DNA of 64,000 bases from Subsaximicrobium wynnwilliamsii (lineage in GTDB: Bacteria; Bacteroidota; Bacteroidia; Flavobacteriales; Flavobacteriaceae), in contig NZ_VORM01000006.1 in NCBI RefSeq assembly GCF_007997225.1, positions 1-64,000 of the forward strand. Reading direction: 5' to 3'. Positions 42,543 through 53,900 of this stretch are shown in pieces. Position 1 is the stretch's first letter. Every line of letters starts with the position of its first letter. The position numbers were made by a program, and so were the translations under genes. The notes below the pieces were generated by a model. That model did not search any database and had not been told where the DNA came from. It saw only the letters and a list, made by a program, of their open reading frames with translations.

Positions 42543-43100
42543 TTAATAGTTATCTAATTTTTTTAAATCTTCTTCTTTTATATAAGACCATAGTTTATCT
42601 GGCTGTTCAGTTCCTTCCAAAACGATACTAAAGCGTTGCCTATATATAAACAGAATTTCATTGCGGTTTTCCTCTGGCTGTAAAAAAGCAATGGTTTTAT
42701 AACCATCACGTTCTTTATAAATATATTCTGTATCTCCTTCCCCTTTATTCTGGTATTTATAGGATATTTCAAAATCTTTAAGTACTGAAGAACCTTTCTT
42801 ATTACCATCTTCTAAATTGTACACAATGTTATTTTTTATATTATCGCCTTTCAAATAAAATGCACTCGTAATTGTGCGAGATAGCACTGTAGCTTCAGAA
42901 ACCTCTATAAGTTTATACTCTCCAAGTTCTTTAGGAAAAAAATCACTAAACTGTTGTTGGGTTTTAGAGGTGTCCATGTCGTTATTTTGAGACGTATCCT
43001 CTCTTTCTAAAGTAGCAACAATATTAATATCTTCCTTCTTATTGGATTGACAGGAAGCGATTAACACAAAAACAGTTACTATTTTTAAATAGGTTTTCAT
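42543..43100 (-). CDS. lipoprotein, duplicate copy 2 (original)
   Basis: 185 residues, almost identical to the product of 40103-40660; same lipobox VLIASC and body. It lies 11 bases downstream of the large type IX protein gene, which marks this as the parental location of the duplicated segment. Possible role in the envelope next to type IX substrates; no known family. Confidence 0.75.
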   Translation of the reverse strand: MKTYLKIVTVFVLIASCQSNKKEDINIVATLEREDTSQNNDMDTSKTQQQFSDFFPKELGEYKLIEVSEATVLSRTITSAFYLKGDNIKNNIVYNLEDGNKKGSSVLKDFEISYKYQNKGEGDTEYIYKERDGYKTIAFLQPEENRNEILFIYRQRFSIVLEGTEQPDKLWSYIKEEDLKKLDNY

Positions 43101-43191
43101 AGTTATGGTTTTTAATTTTTAATGAATTTGATGGTTTGGGTTTTGCCATTTTGCAAAATGGACTCCAACACATAAATTCCAGACTTTAATT
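42543..43191. repeat. 649-bp duplicated segment, copy 2 (parental)
   Basis: Partner of 40103-40751 with seven differences; here the right 80 bases are the intact 3' end of a 1,275-codon gene. Confidence 0.9.
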
Positions 43192-46100
43192 GGGACACAT
43201 CCAGTTGGTGTTCCTCTTGGAAATTTAAGTTTGATTGCAGTTTCTGGCCTAACAGATTATAAACATTCACTTTAAAGAAGGCTTTTTGCTTTGTTGTTAT
43301 CGTTACAAAACGATCCACAGGATTGGGCCATAATTTTATGGCTTTGCCTTCATTTCTAAATGCCTCTACGTTAAGGGTAACTTGCACATATTTATTTTGG
43401 GTCAAATTGGTTATTATTGGTGGGTTCTGATCAAAATAAATGGCTGCTCTATTTTCCATAATGTCATTCAACTCAACATCTTCTTTGGCTTTAATAATGT
43501 ATTTGAGATAGCCCTGGCTCGCTACTTCGTCATTTGCGGTATAATCCAAATAGATATCATTGAAACTAAAAATCACTATATTTTGCTCATTTGATTTAAG
43601 CGTTTCAATGGTTAATGGATGTGAACTTTCTAACATCGTCAACGAGTACCTGTCAAACTTTTGGTCCAAAGAATCCACCACAATGACGTCTTTTGCTGAA
43701 AAATTGCCCTCATTTTGAAATCGGATGGTATAGGTCAACCATTTTTCGTTTAAAGGAATTTCGTTCAAAGCATCTGGCACTCCTGGATTGACGAGTTTAT
43801 CATTGGGATCATAAGATGATCTAATAGGTGTGTCATAGGGTCCATCAGCATAGACATCCTTTCTTGGCCGGTATGGTGGCTCTCCATAAATCTCTTCTGG
43901 TGTACTAAAGGGGCCTGACAATTCGGGAAATCCCTGACCGTCAACTGGATTTCTTGGGATGAGCTCCACAACGTTCATTTCTGGCACCCCATCTCCATAA
44001 TCCTCACTTGAGGTCTTGGCAACACCATAAGAGATTACTGTACCATTGGAGGAAGGTGTGAACAACTGCGTTTCTACCTCGAGAATATAAGTGTCCAAAG
44101 GACTGATCACTGGCAAGGTAAACGACACTTTTGTGGTATCGGTTAGCGTTGTGATGGTTGGCGTCAAACTTAATATGGTTGAGGTGTAACTATCAGGGTT
44201 CACATTGGTGTTCCACTTATGGCTTCTTGGCTCAATGGTGAGCTTATGAATGATATGAAATGGCTGCACTGGCTGTAAACGTGAAACCTTTACGTTTTCA
44301 ACTGCTGGCAGGGAGTTATTGGAGCCCGCAGTTTTGTTGAAAAACACATAGTCCATGGTTACATTATTAAAGGTTTTTGAAAAAGAGATATTCCCAATGG
44401 CGGTGGTAAATGTGTTTTCAAAATTAGAGCGTGTAAAACCCCAAGCCCCTTGTTTTGAGGATGATTTCACCAACAGGGATTCGATGTCTTTTGGTTGCAA
44501 TTTTATGTCATTCACATTTGTGTCGGCATCCAAATTAGCGACATTTAGGATATGTTGACGTTCTGGAGCCACCACGTAAGGGCTCAAAACAGGAAGTATA
44601 ATCTCATAAGTGCCAAGCCCTTCAAAATAGGGAAAGTAATAACTGCCATCAGGTTTTGTATATAATTCAAAGATGGCCCCAGAACTTGTTTTTAAAGTCA
44701 ACTTCTGGTTTGGATAACCTTCATTGGCATCAAATTGATTGTTTTCGTTGACGTCCACATATACACTTCCAGTAATACCAAAAGTGATCCCTTCATTTAA
44801 AAATTGTGCAACTGTATTATCGGTTGTTATCTTAAACCATTTTATTGAAGCATGCGACCAAAATGCGCCATTGGCATCAATAGCTAATGTTGTAGGACCA
44901 TAAAATGCATTATAAGGTACCAAACCTGAAGTCCCAGACACTTGAATGGTCGAAAAAATTGGTGTTGGAGCCTCTGGGTTTTCTATACCAATTAATTTTC
45001 CGCTTGTGGATAGCAAGTAAATTTTTCCATTGAGATCTGAAATGCCAGTAGCCACATTAAATAAGTCGGCATACATACTGCTTCCAATGGCAGATAAACC
45101 AGTACCATCAAATAAGAAGATGCCACTACTACAAATAACCGCAACGTTACCATTTGGTAATGGGATCATTTGCTTGATATTTCCTAAATATGTGGAGTTT
45201 ATATAGGATGTTGTGGTTTGTGTATTAGTGTCAAATTTTCTTAACTCCAGTTCATTACCACCTAAACGTTTAGCAAAAAAAGCATTTCCGTAAATATCAG
45301 GCGTAAAATCATACCATGTATTATACGTGGTGTCATCTAAATTAAATGTTTGTATCAACTGATTGTGCTTAAAGACGAAAATTTTTCTGGTAGTGTTACT
45401 AAACACCCAAATCTGGTCTTTGTATTTGTGAAATTGCGTAATGGCATTCGTGCCTATACTAGGCAAATCTGCCACATAAGGCATGTAAATTTTTTGCATT
45501 CTAGTATATGGACTGCCTCCATTTATTATTGGGTTTCCATCATAATCCAAAGTAAAGGATTCTGAATTTCCTAAACTATACTGTTTCTTAAACTCGTCTG
45601 TATTAGAAATATGGCTCATAATTCCTCCATCATTGTCATTAAACCACCACACTCCATTGGCATCTGGATAGGCGAAATAGTACCTGTTCAACATTTTATT
45701 TGAAAGGTTGTTGGGCTCATCATCGCTTACACCACTCCAAACACCATTATCATTGATGATTGCTTCATAATTAACATCTTGAGAGGACGAGCTATTGTTT
45801 GTAACCATGATGTAAATCTTGTTATTAAACTTGTTCACTTCTAATGGTGAATAGGTCATATTAAATCCTAAATCTCGTATATCGTCCAGAGATCTGACAG
45901 TCCAAGTAGGATTGTTTTCTGTTGGCTCCAATTCAGCAAAACCAGATAAATTATTAGCTGTTGCCCAAACCGTTCCATTATTATCAATGTCCAAATTATT
46001 AAAAGAGTAGTTGGTGGTTGTGTTTCTTGCCAGTTGAAAAGTGGTAATCACTTCATTGCTCATATTTAATTTATAGATGGCTCCATCATTATTATTTTGA

Positions 46101-46939
46101 TTTGCCAACCAAAGATTTCCTGCTGTATCTTCCGCAATATCTTTCACATTCGAAATAAAAGCTGATGCATCTGTGACATAAGATGCTTCGAGTGCTATGC
46201 TTGTTTTATTCAGTTTGTATAAACCCGTTGTAGTACCAAAATAAAGAGCGTCATTGGCGAAAATTAGTTTGCTAGAACTGTTTTCCCCTGTAACTTCTAC
46301 GGGAAGATTTCCTAAAAAACTCAAGGTATTACTTTCAAATTTATAGACTTTGAAGCCCGAATTTCCACCAGATTGTACCATAATGTAAGTCACATCACCT
46401 TCCTCATCATAAGCAAAGGAATGTGTGAAATTACCATTGCTACCTCCCGTCGATGTGGCATAGGATACTGTGCTGTATGTTTTTGTGTTTAGATCCAGAT
46501 AATGCAAGCCCCAATTACTGCCATGATAAAAAAACATATACCCTTGATTATTGACGATAACCTCCCTCATTTGGGGCGAATTGCCGTAGGGATTTGTTCT
46601 TGGTGCTGTAAATTCCGGAATATTATCCCAAGAGCCATCGGTTTTCCGAATGGAAACTCCCGCTTCTGTTACAAATACTTCATCCGTATTATAATAATTA
46701 GGTGCCATTTGACTAATCCCTCTATAATTTAAGCCATAACTCGTTTCTACAACACCCAAATTATTCTGGCTATCACAAAAGGATAATTTGCCTTGGGCTT
46801 CAGGAATGGTATTACCACATTGGTTGGGATAATAGGTCACTTTTGTACCTACTAGATAAGTTTCTACTTTTTGCACTTGGGCTTCTATTGCTTGAAAACC
46901 AAAGAAAAGTAAGAGGATGAGATATAATTTTGTTTTCAT
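43112..46939 (-). CDS. large type IX-secreted protein with propeller-like, SdrD-B-like and YDPNDK domains
   Basis: About 1,275 residues from the ATG before KTKLYLILLLFFGFQAIEAQ. Residues about 30-750 consist of repeated WLANQNN, LYFGTTTGLYKLN, LLSTSGKLIGI type blades, like two-component-regulator propellers. Then GSVYVDVNENNQFDANEGYP (SdrD-B-like), a beta domain, the SSYDPNDKLVNPG block (a domain common in Bacteroidota type IX cargo), and a Por sorting domain (LWPNPVDRFVTITT, VYNLLGQKLQSN, LKSGIYVLES). Likely a surface adhesin or shell protein. Two bases separate it from the next gene upstream plus 11 codons of alternative start. Confidence 0.85.
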   Translation of the reverse strand: MKTKLYLILLLFFGFQAIEAQVQKVETYLVGTKVTYYPNQCGNTIPEAQGKLSFCDSQNNLGVVETSYGLNYRGISQMAPNYYNTDEVFVTEAGVSIRKTDGSWDNIPEFTAPRTNPYGNSPQMREVIVNNQGYMFFYHGSNWGLHYLDLNTKTYSTVSYATSTGGSNGNFTHSFAYDEEGDVTYIMVQSGGNSGFKVYKFESNTLSFLGNLPVEVTGENSSSKLIFANDALYFGTTTGLYKLNKTSIALEASYVTDASAFISNVKDIAEDTAGNLWLANQNNNDGAIYKLNMSNEVITTFQLARNTTTNYSFNNLDIDNNGTVWATANNLSGFAELEPTENNPTWTVRSLDDIRDLGFNMTYSPLEVNKFNNKIYIMVTNNSSSSQDVNYEAIINDNGVWSGVSDDEPNNLSNKMLNRYYFAYPDANGVWWFNDNDGGIMSHISNTDEFKKQYSLGNSESFTLDYDGNPIINGGSPYTRMQKIYMPYVADLPSIGTNAITQFHKYKDQIWVFSNTTRKIFVFKHNQLIQTFNLDDTTYNTWYDFTPDIYGNAFFAKRLGGNELELRKFDTNTQTTTSYINSTYLGNIKQMIPLPNGNVAVICSSGIFLFDGTGLSAIGSSMYADLFNVATGISDLNGKIYLLSTSGKLIGIENPEAPTPIFSTIQVSGTSGLVPYNAFYGPTTLAIDANGAFWSHASIKWFKITTDNTVAQFLNEGITFGITGSVYVDVNENNQFDANEGYPNQKLTLKTSSGAIFELYTKPDGSYYFPYFEGLGTYEIILPVLSPYVVAPERQHILNVANLDADTNVNDIKLQPKDIESLLVKSSSKQGAWGFTRSNFENTFTTAIGNISFSKTFNNVTMDYVFFNKTAGSNNSLPAVENVKVSRLQPVQPFHIIHKLTIEPRSHKWNTNVNPDSYTSTILSLTPTITTLTDTTKVSFTLPVISPLDTYILEVETQLFTPSSNGTVISYGVAKTSSEDYGDGVPEMNVVELIPRNPVDGQGFPELSGPFSTPEEIYGEPPYRPRKDVYADGPYDTPIRSSYDPNDKLVNPGVPDALNEIPLNEKWLTYTIRFQNEGNFSAKDVIVVDSLDQKFDRYSLTMLESSHPLTIETLKSNEQNIVIFSFNDIYLDYTANDEVASQGYLKYIIKAKEDVELNDIMENRAAIYFDQNPPIITNLTQNKYVQVTLNVEAFRNEGKAIKLWPNPVDRFVTITTKQKAFFKVNVYNLLGQKLQSNLNFQEEHQLDVSQLKSGIYVLESILQNGKTQTIKFIKN

Positions 46940-46950
46940 GACTCTCATTT

Positions 46951-49900
46951 TTAATTTTTAATGAATTTTATGGTCTTTGAGTTTCCATTTTCAGAATCAA
47001 TATTTAAAAAATAAAGTCCTTTTGACAGGTTGGTGACATCCAATGACATTGATGGCAATTCGCCTTTTTTAGTTGAAACCACTTGTCCTAAAGCATTACT
47101 CAATCTTAAACTATAAGATTCTGATGCTGGCGATTTGACAAACAATATGTTAGAAACTGGGTTTGGATACACTTTAAAACCAGTGTTTTCAAATTGAGAT
47201 ACAGATAATGTAGAATCTGTCGAAATCCCAAATTCAGAGGTATTCCCATTTGCATCCGTGGCAGTTGCAACAAGGGTAAGATAATCATTTGAGTCAAAAC
47301 CAGCTGGAAGATTTATGGTCACGGTCTTACTTCCTGGTGCAGCATACGTGTCTGACTCAATAAAAAATTTACCCTGGCCATTGATGGCTCCAAAAAATTC
47401 AATTGTCAAAGGATAGGCAGAATTAGTTACAGCACTTGGAACGGCATAGGTGATTTCAACGGCAGTTCCTCCCAAAAAATTAATAGTGCTTATTTCTGGT
47501 GTATTTTGAAGATTATTGACGCCTGCATCAGCATCATCAGCATCGTTTGCCGTGGTTCCTATCAAATCAATTCCTAAATTAGAATTGTTATAGATGCTGT
47601 TTTCTGAAATAGTCACTTGAGTCGGAATGCCCGCAGCAGGATCTAAAACCAGCCCTTGTTGGTTGTTGGCAATTGTGTTATTCACAATCGTATTTCCTGT
47701 ATTTGAACCAATAATTAAAATTCCGATTGCCCCATTTCCGATATCCGAAACACCGTCTAATCCCAAACCTATATTGTTGTGGCTAAATGTATTATTACTA
47801 GAGGTAACAGCCATTAGCACACCACTTAAATTATGGTTTCCTATGATATTTCCTTCAATCTCAGAAACACCTCCAATATTATTATTACTGGAAGTAGCCA
47901 ATACTACACCATTACCAATATTCGTGACAGCAGTATTTCCATCTGGAAGTGTCCCTACCTTATTACTGAAAAAGTGCGCGCCGTTTGCTGAATTAAACTC
48001 AACATTCCTTGCTGATGATGACACTGTACCATTACCCGAAATTGTATTCTCTGAAATCTGTGTATTTGTTAAGGTTCCAAAGAGTCTCATTCCAATATTA
48101 TTATTTTTTATAACCGCAGTTCCAGCAGAGTTCAATCCTATATAATTATTTTGAATGGTGTGTGACGTTCCCGAAACAAATATCCCAAAATTGCTGTTTC
48201 CCGAAATAATATTTCTATCCAAAGCAGTTGCGCCTCCAATCGTAGTATTTGTTGCGGTTGAAACAAATGAAATCCCAGCAGCATTTGGTATGGCTGAAGT
48301 TCCCGACGGATTCAGTCCTATGTAATTATTCTTGATGCTGTGAAAAGACCCTTCGCCAAAAATCCCGAAGCTGTTGCCAGAAATAATATTTCTATCCAAA
48401 ACATTTGTACCACCGATCACACTATTGGTAGAAGTTAATAACAACCAGATGCCTCTTGTGTTTGGTATCGCTGCAGTTCCTAAAGCATTCAAACCGATGT
48501 AATTCCCTTTGACCACAGTTGCAATGGTGGCGTTTTCTCCAATTTCTAACCCTGTATCATTGCCAGAAATGATATTTCTTGAAGCAGCACCCTGTCCACC
48601 AATACTAGTATTGCCACCTTTCACACTAATACCGATAGTATTAGTAATTGCAGTAGTTCCTGAAGCATCGGTGCCAATATAATTACCAATTATTTGGTTA
48701 TTGTTTCCGTTGGTTATGGCAATCCCCGCATTGGTATTGCCTGAAATAACGTTTTTAGAATTAGGCGTTGTACCACCAACAGTATTATTGTTGTTTACTC
48801 CAAAAATCATCGCAATGCCTAGGCTATTTGGCAATGGCGCATTCCCTGTGGCATCAACACCTATGTAATTTCCTTTGATACTATTGGAATCGACAGGATC
48901 TATCTCAACATCACCTTGTAGATACACACCATATTGTCCGTTTCCGGAAATCACATTTCCTTCGCCGGCAATATCAGTTCCTATATCGTTATTATTTGCG
49001 CCAAATAAAATCAAAACACCACCTCTTACATTCGATATGGATTGTGTTCCAGTGATATCTGTCCCAATGTAGTTTCCAATAACTTTGTTTCCATAAGATG
49101 CAGGCCCTTCAATAGCTAGTCCAGTCCCTACCGTGGCGTCAATTGTAGATTTAGCTCCAGAAATGATATTACGAGCTGCTGGAGTATTTCCGCCTATAGT
49201 ATTGTTATAAGAATCAACGATTTGGAGGTTGAATCTATTTCCTCGATTTAAGGTACCCGTGGCATCAGTCCCGAATAAATTACCTTGAATGACGTTATTG
49301 AACGATTGATATGAATTTATTATTGACCCACCAATATTGAGCCCAAAAGAAGGATTGCCTGAAATGACATTACCCTGGAAGGGTTCTATGCCACCAATGA
49401 GATGTCCCCCAAGGTTGACTAAAGACACACCGCCACCTGTATTGCCGCCTAATGTTGTGCCATCGGCTCTCAATCCTATATAATTTGATTGTATAATATG
49501 ATTTGCCGTATTACTGATTATACCACAACCAAAATTGAATGGAAAACTAGTCATTCTCGCAAAATTAACTACACAAAGGCCATATAATTCACTTCCTGTA
49601 GAGTTCCCGTAAAGCTTAATTCCGTCTGAATATTGTAGGAATTCGTTTAATATTTCTATCACTGGCGTGTTATTAATTGCATATTGAGCTTGTGTACGAC
49701 CATCTATTATTATGGGTTGTGTGATATTAGGTAGTATATCAAAGTTTATTGCAATTGTAATAGGTGCTGACCCCGAAATATTGAACTCAATAGTATCTTT
49801 ATTACTTGTTTTATTGGCGTTTTGAAGTGCCGCCCTGAACGTGCAATTACCATTGGCATCTGCGCAAACAGTATCGTTGATGTTGATATCTGGCAAATCA

Positions 49901-49986
49901 TCTGTAGTATTTACCGTATAGGTTGATTGTGAAAATGCGGTAAGTGCAAGCGTCATGGACACAATAAAAAGTAGCAATTTTTTCAT
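46951..49986 (-). CDS. type IX-secreted parallel beta-helix repeat protein
   Basis: 1,011 residues. Signal peptide (KKLLLFIVSMTLALTAFSQ), a CSLREA-like opening (ANGNCTFRAALQNANKTSN), then about ten repeats of some 50-65 residues with the core RNIISGN, IIGNYIGTDASGT, a right-handed parallel beta-helix pattern. C-terminal part has a Por sorting domain (VYPNPVSNILFVKS, LSKGLYFLNID). Such proteins act as surface adhesins or, less often, polysaccharide lyases; no catalytic residues can be assigned. It is co-transcribed with the propeller protein gene just downstream. Confidence 0.88.
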   Translation of the reverse strand: MKKLLLFIVSMTLALTAFSQSTYTVNTTDDLPDININDTVCADANGNCTFRAALQNANKTSNKDTIEFNISGSAPITIAINFDILPNITQPIIIDGRTQAQYAINNTPVIEILNEFLQYSDGIKLYGNSTGSELYGLCVVNFARMTSFPFNFGCGIISNTANHIIQSNYIGLRADGTTLGGNTGGGVSLVNLGGHLIGGIEPFQGNVISGNPSFGLNIGGSIINSYQSFNNVIQGNLFGTDATGTLNRGNRFNLQIVDSYNNTIGGNTPAARNIISGAKSTIDATVGTGLAIEGPASYGNKVIGNYIGTDITGTQSISNVRGGVLILFGANNNDIGTDIAGEGNVISGNGQYGVYLQGDVEIDPVDSNSIKGNYIGVDATGNAPLPNSLGIAMIFGVNNNNTVGGTTPNSKNVISGNTNAGIAITNGNNNQIIGNYIGTDASGTTAITNTIGISVKGGNTSIGGQGAASRNIISGNDTGLEIGENATIATVVKGNYIGLNALGTAAIPNTRGIWLLLTSTNSVIGGTNVLDRNIISGNSFGIFGEGSFHSIKNNYIGLNPSGTSAIPNAAGISFVSTATNTTIGGATALDRNIISGNSNFGIFVSGTSHTIQNNYIGLNSAGTAVIKNNNIGMRLFGTLTNTQISENTISGNGTVSSSARNVEFNSANGAHFFSNKVGTLPDGNTAVTNIGNGVVLATSSNNNIGGVSEIEGNIIGNHNLSGVLMAVTSSNNTFSHNNIGLGLDGVSDIGNGAIGILIIGSNTGNTIVNNTIANNQQGLVLDPAAGIPTQVTISENSIYNNSNLGIDLIGTTANDADDADAGVNNLQNTPEISTINFLGGTAVEITYAVPSAVTNSAYPLTIEFFGAINGQGKFFIESDTYAAPGSKTVTINLPAGFDSNDYLTLVATATDANGNTSEFGISTDSTLSVSQFENTGFKVYPNPVSNILFVKSPASESYSLRLSNALGQVVSTKKGELPSMSLDVTNLSKGLYFLNIDSENGNSKTIKFIKN

Positions 49987-50026
49987 GATTTCGTTATTTA
50001 GAATATTAGTAATTGTTGGTTATGAA

Positions 50027-50839
50027 TCACATAAATTTATAGTCTGATTTGTTGACGGTCTTACTCACTTTTTCTAAGCCAACACATTCCATTTTAGCAC
50101 TCTGCTTTTCGTTTTTTAGATCTTTCATGTCCATGGATATCATGAGCACTTTATCATCGGGATCAAAATAATCTTTGAGCTCAACCGGGATTTTGGTCTT
50201 GCTGTTTTTGAAGATATCGTCAAAACTCACTTTTGTTTCATTCGTGAAATACATGAGCATTTCATAGTCCTCACTAGTTGCTTTGACGCCTTTACAGCGG
50301 TACCCATTAATGGTTTTTTCAGGTAAGGTTTCGAAGGTGAATTTTGCCGATTCAGCATCGGCTTCCTCAAGATCCAAAACATCGGGCATTTGAGTCACCA
50401 TGCCCGTGCTATTGCCTTCAGAGGCCATAAACATGACCATTATGTTATGATCGTTATCCATGACCGTAAACATATTATCCATAGTTGCAGATGTAAACCC
50501 GAAGTAAGACGCACCAGGGTTTAGGAAATAATCAAATACGATCTCGCCATCTTTGGTGCTCATTTTAAGCGAATATTTCCAGGTAAAATCATAGGAATTG
50601 GCCACCAGGGATGGATCCGCCTTTTCCTTACCTGCGCCGCCACCAAACGGATTGATGTCAAAAGCCTTATCCATTGATTTTGTAGCTTTTTCTGCAGCTT
50701 TATTAGCCGTTTTTTCGATGACTGCATTCTCCACCTTTTGCTCCACTCGCTTTTTGAGCTTTTTGAGGAATTGAGCTTCTGCCGATTGAAACATCAAGAA
50801 AAACACGATGATTGCTGTAAGTAAATGTTTTGTTTTCAT
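50027..50839 (-). CDS. DUF4412 family secreted protein
   Basis: 270 residues, signal peptide (KTKHLLTAIIVFFLMFQSAEAQ), then a lysine-rich helical stretch (FLKKLKKRVEQKVENAVIEK) and a beta domain: SLKMSTKDGEIVFDYFLNPG, NIMVMFMASEGNSTGMVTQM, KTINGYRCKGVKATSEDYEM and MISMDMKDLKNEKQSA. The GYxCKG with following E/D strand is the typical DUF4412 pattern. Function not known. 40 bases upstream of the beta-helix gene start, same strand, so possibly the first gene of that unit. Confidence 0.8.
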   Translation of the reverse strand: MKTKHLLTAIIVFFLMFQSAEAQFLKKLKKRVEQKVENAVIEKTANKAAEKATKSMDKAFDINPFGGGAGKEKADPSLVANSYDFTWKYSLKMSTKDGEIVFDYFLNPGASYFGFTSATMDNMFTVMDNDHNIMVMFMASEGNSTGMVTQMPDVLDLEEADAESAKFTFETLPEKTINGYRCKGVKATSEDYEMLMYFTNETKVSFDDIFKNSKTKIPVELKDYFDPDDKVLMISMDMKDLKNEKQSAKMECVGLEKVSKTVNKSDYKFM

Positions 50840-50985
50840 AGCTAAAATTGTTTAAGATTTCGTGGCTTCCTTGGTAATCAAAGCAACGCTGAAACAAAAT
50901 TATACTCGAAACTTGTAAAGGGATATTAGATATGTAACAACATATAGAACAATTGTAACATTTGCCTTAAACTGAAGATAATTGG

Positions 50986-53900
50986 CTAGTTATTAGTGTA
51001 CTCTGCCGGTGTTTGCCTGTACATTTCCTTAAAACATTTAATAAAATAGGATGGTGTGCTAAACCCCACCATGTAGGCTACTTCATTAATAGTAAATTGA
51101 GAAGATTTTAAAATGGAAGTGGCTTGTTTTAAGCGTTGGGACCTTATAAAATTTGAAGTGGAGAGTCCCGTATAGGCCAACATTTTTCGGTGTAATTGCA
51201 TTCTGCTCATACCAACATGTTTGCTAAAAACTTCGGAAGTGAATTCGGGGTTTGATAAATGTTGGTCTAATATGGTTTGAACTTTTTCCAAAAAAACCTG
51301 ATCTGCAGAGGTAACAGCAATTTCTTTTGGACTGAAAAGATTATCCTGCTTGTAACGTTGGTGCAGTTTATTTTTGTTTTGTATGATATTGCCAACTTTA
51401 ATTTGGAGCGTTTTAGGGTTAAATGGTTTAGTAATGTAGTCATCGGCACCGGTATTCAACCCAACGATTTCATCTTTTTCATCGGTTTTACCTGTAAGTA
51501 TGATGATAGGTATGTGTGAGGTTTTTTCGTCATGTTTTAGAATTTCACAAAGTTCGATACCAGTTTTTAACGGCATTACTAGATCAGAAATAATAATATC
51601 TGGGATGGTCTTAAAGGCTTTTTCAATGCCTTCAAATCCGTCTTTTGCCTCTATAACTCTAAAATTTTCGACTAATAGGGATTTAATGAACGCTCTAATA
51701 TCTTGATTGTCATCCACAACCAAAGCAATTGGTTTTTTAGTGTTTTCAGCGGTATTACTACTTGCCATTTCAGTTTGAGATGCCCTACTTTGAAAGCCCG
51801 TAGCAGTGTCTATTTCATTTGGCAAAAAAGCATTTTTTGTAATCGGTAAATTGACAACAAACTTCATTTTTGAAGCATCCACATAAGACGCTTCAATAGT
51901 TCCATGACACAGGGAAGTAAGCTCTTTAACCAAGGAAAGCCCAATTCCCGAGCCTTCAGAATCCTCATTGATTTGATAAAAGCGATTGAATATTTTATAT
52001 ATGTCCTTTTCTATAATACCATCTATATCATTGATAAAAGTCATCCGAATTTCATTGTCGTCAGTTCTCTTTGCGCTAAAAGCAATAACACCGCCCTTAG
52101 ACGTATATTTTATCGCATTTGAAAACAGGTTGTTGACGATGCGTTCAATGCTATCGGCGTCAAACCAAGCCTCTTCAATGTCTGGGATTTTTGCGCTTAG
52201 TTTGAGCCCATGTTGTTCAGCTAAAAATTGAAATGATTCTGTAAGCACTTTTAAATACAAGCCTAAATCGTTTTGTTTGACTTTCAATGTCATTTTGCCC
52301 GATTCCAGCTTTGACAACTCCAATAACTGATCCACCAAACTCAACATTTGATCTATGTTACGCTCTACCAATTGTAAATCGTTTTTTGAATCTGGTTTTA
52401 AATCGCTGGTCAACAATTGCTTTTTTATGGGCCCAGAAATGAGTGTTAAAGGCGTTCTAAATTCATGTGATAAATTGGTATAGAGCTTTGTTTTGTATTC
52501 ATCAAGCCGTTTTAATCGTCCTGACTCTTGCTTTTCTTGCTTTAAGTTAAAGGTCATTTTCCATTTCCATTTGAAATAGTAATAAGTAAGAACACTAATC
52601 AATAAAGTAAGCAGCGCATAAACAAAAAACATCCAACTGCTCAAATACCATGGCTTTAATATGCTAAATGAAAAACTGACTGGTTTTTCGTTCCAAACAC
52701 CATCATAATTACTTGATTTCACTAAAAACGTGTAAGACCCAAAAGGCAAATTGGTATATCTTACTGTTTTAGAATTTTTTGATTCGATCCAATTTTCATC
52801 ATAATTTTCTAATTTATAGCTGTATTTATTTTTCTTCGGAAGTGAAAACTGCAAACTTGAAAATGTAAATGACACAGTGTTCTGCTTATATTTTAATTCC
52901 GTATTGTTAACCAACGGAAAACTGGTGTTGAACACTTCAAAATCTGTTATCACTGTTTTTGGTAAGACTTGATTTTTTTGTATGTCCTCAGGATTAAACC
53001 AGTAATACCCCTCCAATCCTCCAAAATAAAATACATTGTTTTTACTTTTGAAATAAGCACCTGTATTAAACTCAGTTGCCAAACCATCATAATTGTCATA
53101 ATTAGCAATTACAGGTTTATTATTAAGGTCTTGCGGAGCTGTGATCATTGTGATGCCTCTATTAGAACTTAACCATAAGTTGTTATTTGCATCGGGCAGA
53201 ATCGCATAAATGACATTATTTGGCAACCCATCATCTATGGTGTAATTGTGAAAAGTTTTGTTTTTAAAATTAAATACACTCAGCCCATAGCCATTGGTGC
53301 CAACCCATAACAATCCTTCTTGATCATAATAAAGCGATTTTACTTTTTTCACGTAATTTTCATCCTCGATATTGAAATCTTTTTGAAAATCTATAAAAGT
53401 TTCTGTTTTGGGATCTATTAAAAGAACACCATTTTCTTCCGTTCCAACCCAAAGTTTCTGGTCTTCTCCTTGAATAATGACTCGTACATTATTGCTTGGT
53501 AATCCATTTGATGTATCGTAGGTTTTGAGAACACCTTTATTCTTATCAAATTGAATCATGCCATGATCTCTAGTGGCCAACCAAGTAGCATTGGAGCTGT
53601 CCTCAAAAATATCCCAAATGGTCTCGGTAGGCAATGCAACTGTTGAATTTTTGTTATAGTATCTTGTTTCTCCATTGGTTTGCATGATATTCAAACCACC
53701 ACCCTGCGTACCAATCCACAAGTCTTGATCGTCATCAATAAGTAGACTGACAATTCTATTAGAGCTTAGGCTTCCTGCTTTTTCGGTATAAGTTTTCCAT
53801 AAGTTTGTTTTTGGTGTATATCTTGAAAGTCCTTTGCCACTGGTGCCAATCCAAACATCATCATTTTTATCAACTTGTATCGCCCTCACTAAGTCAATAT

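Noticed and set aside
47627-48145. 172-codon plus-strand frame with repeated Pro/Leu segments
   Set aside because: Antisense of the beta-helix repeats; its periodicity is explained by the repeats of the real gene.
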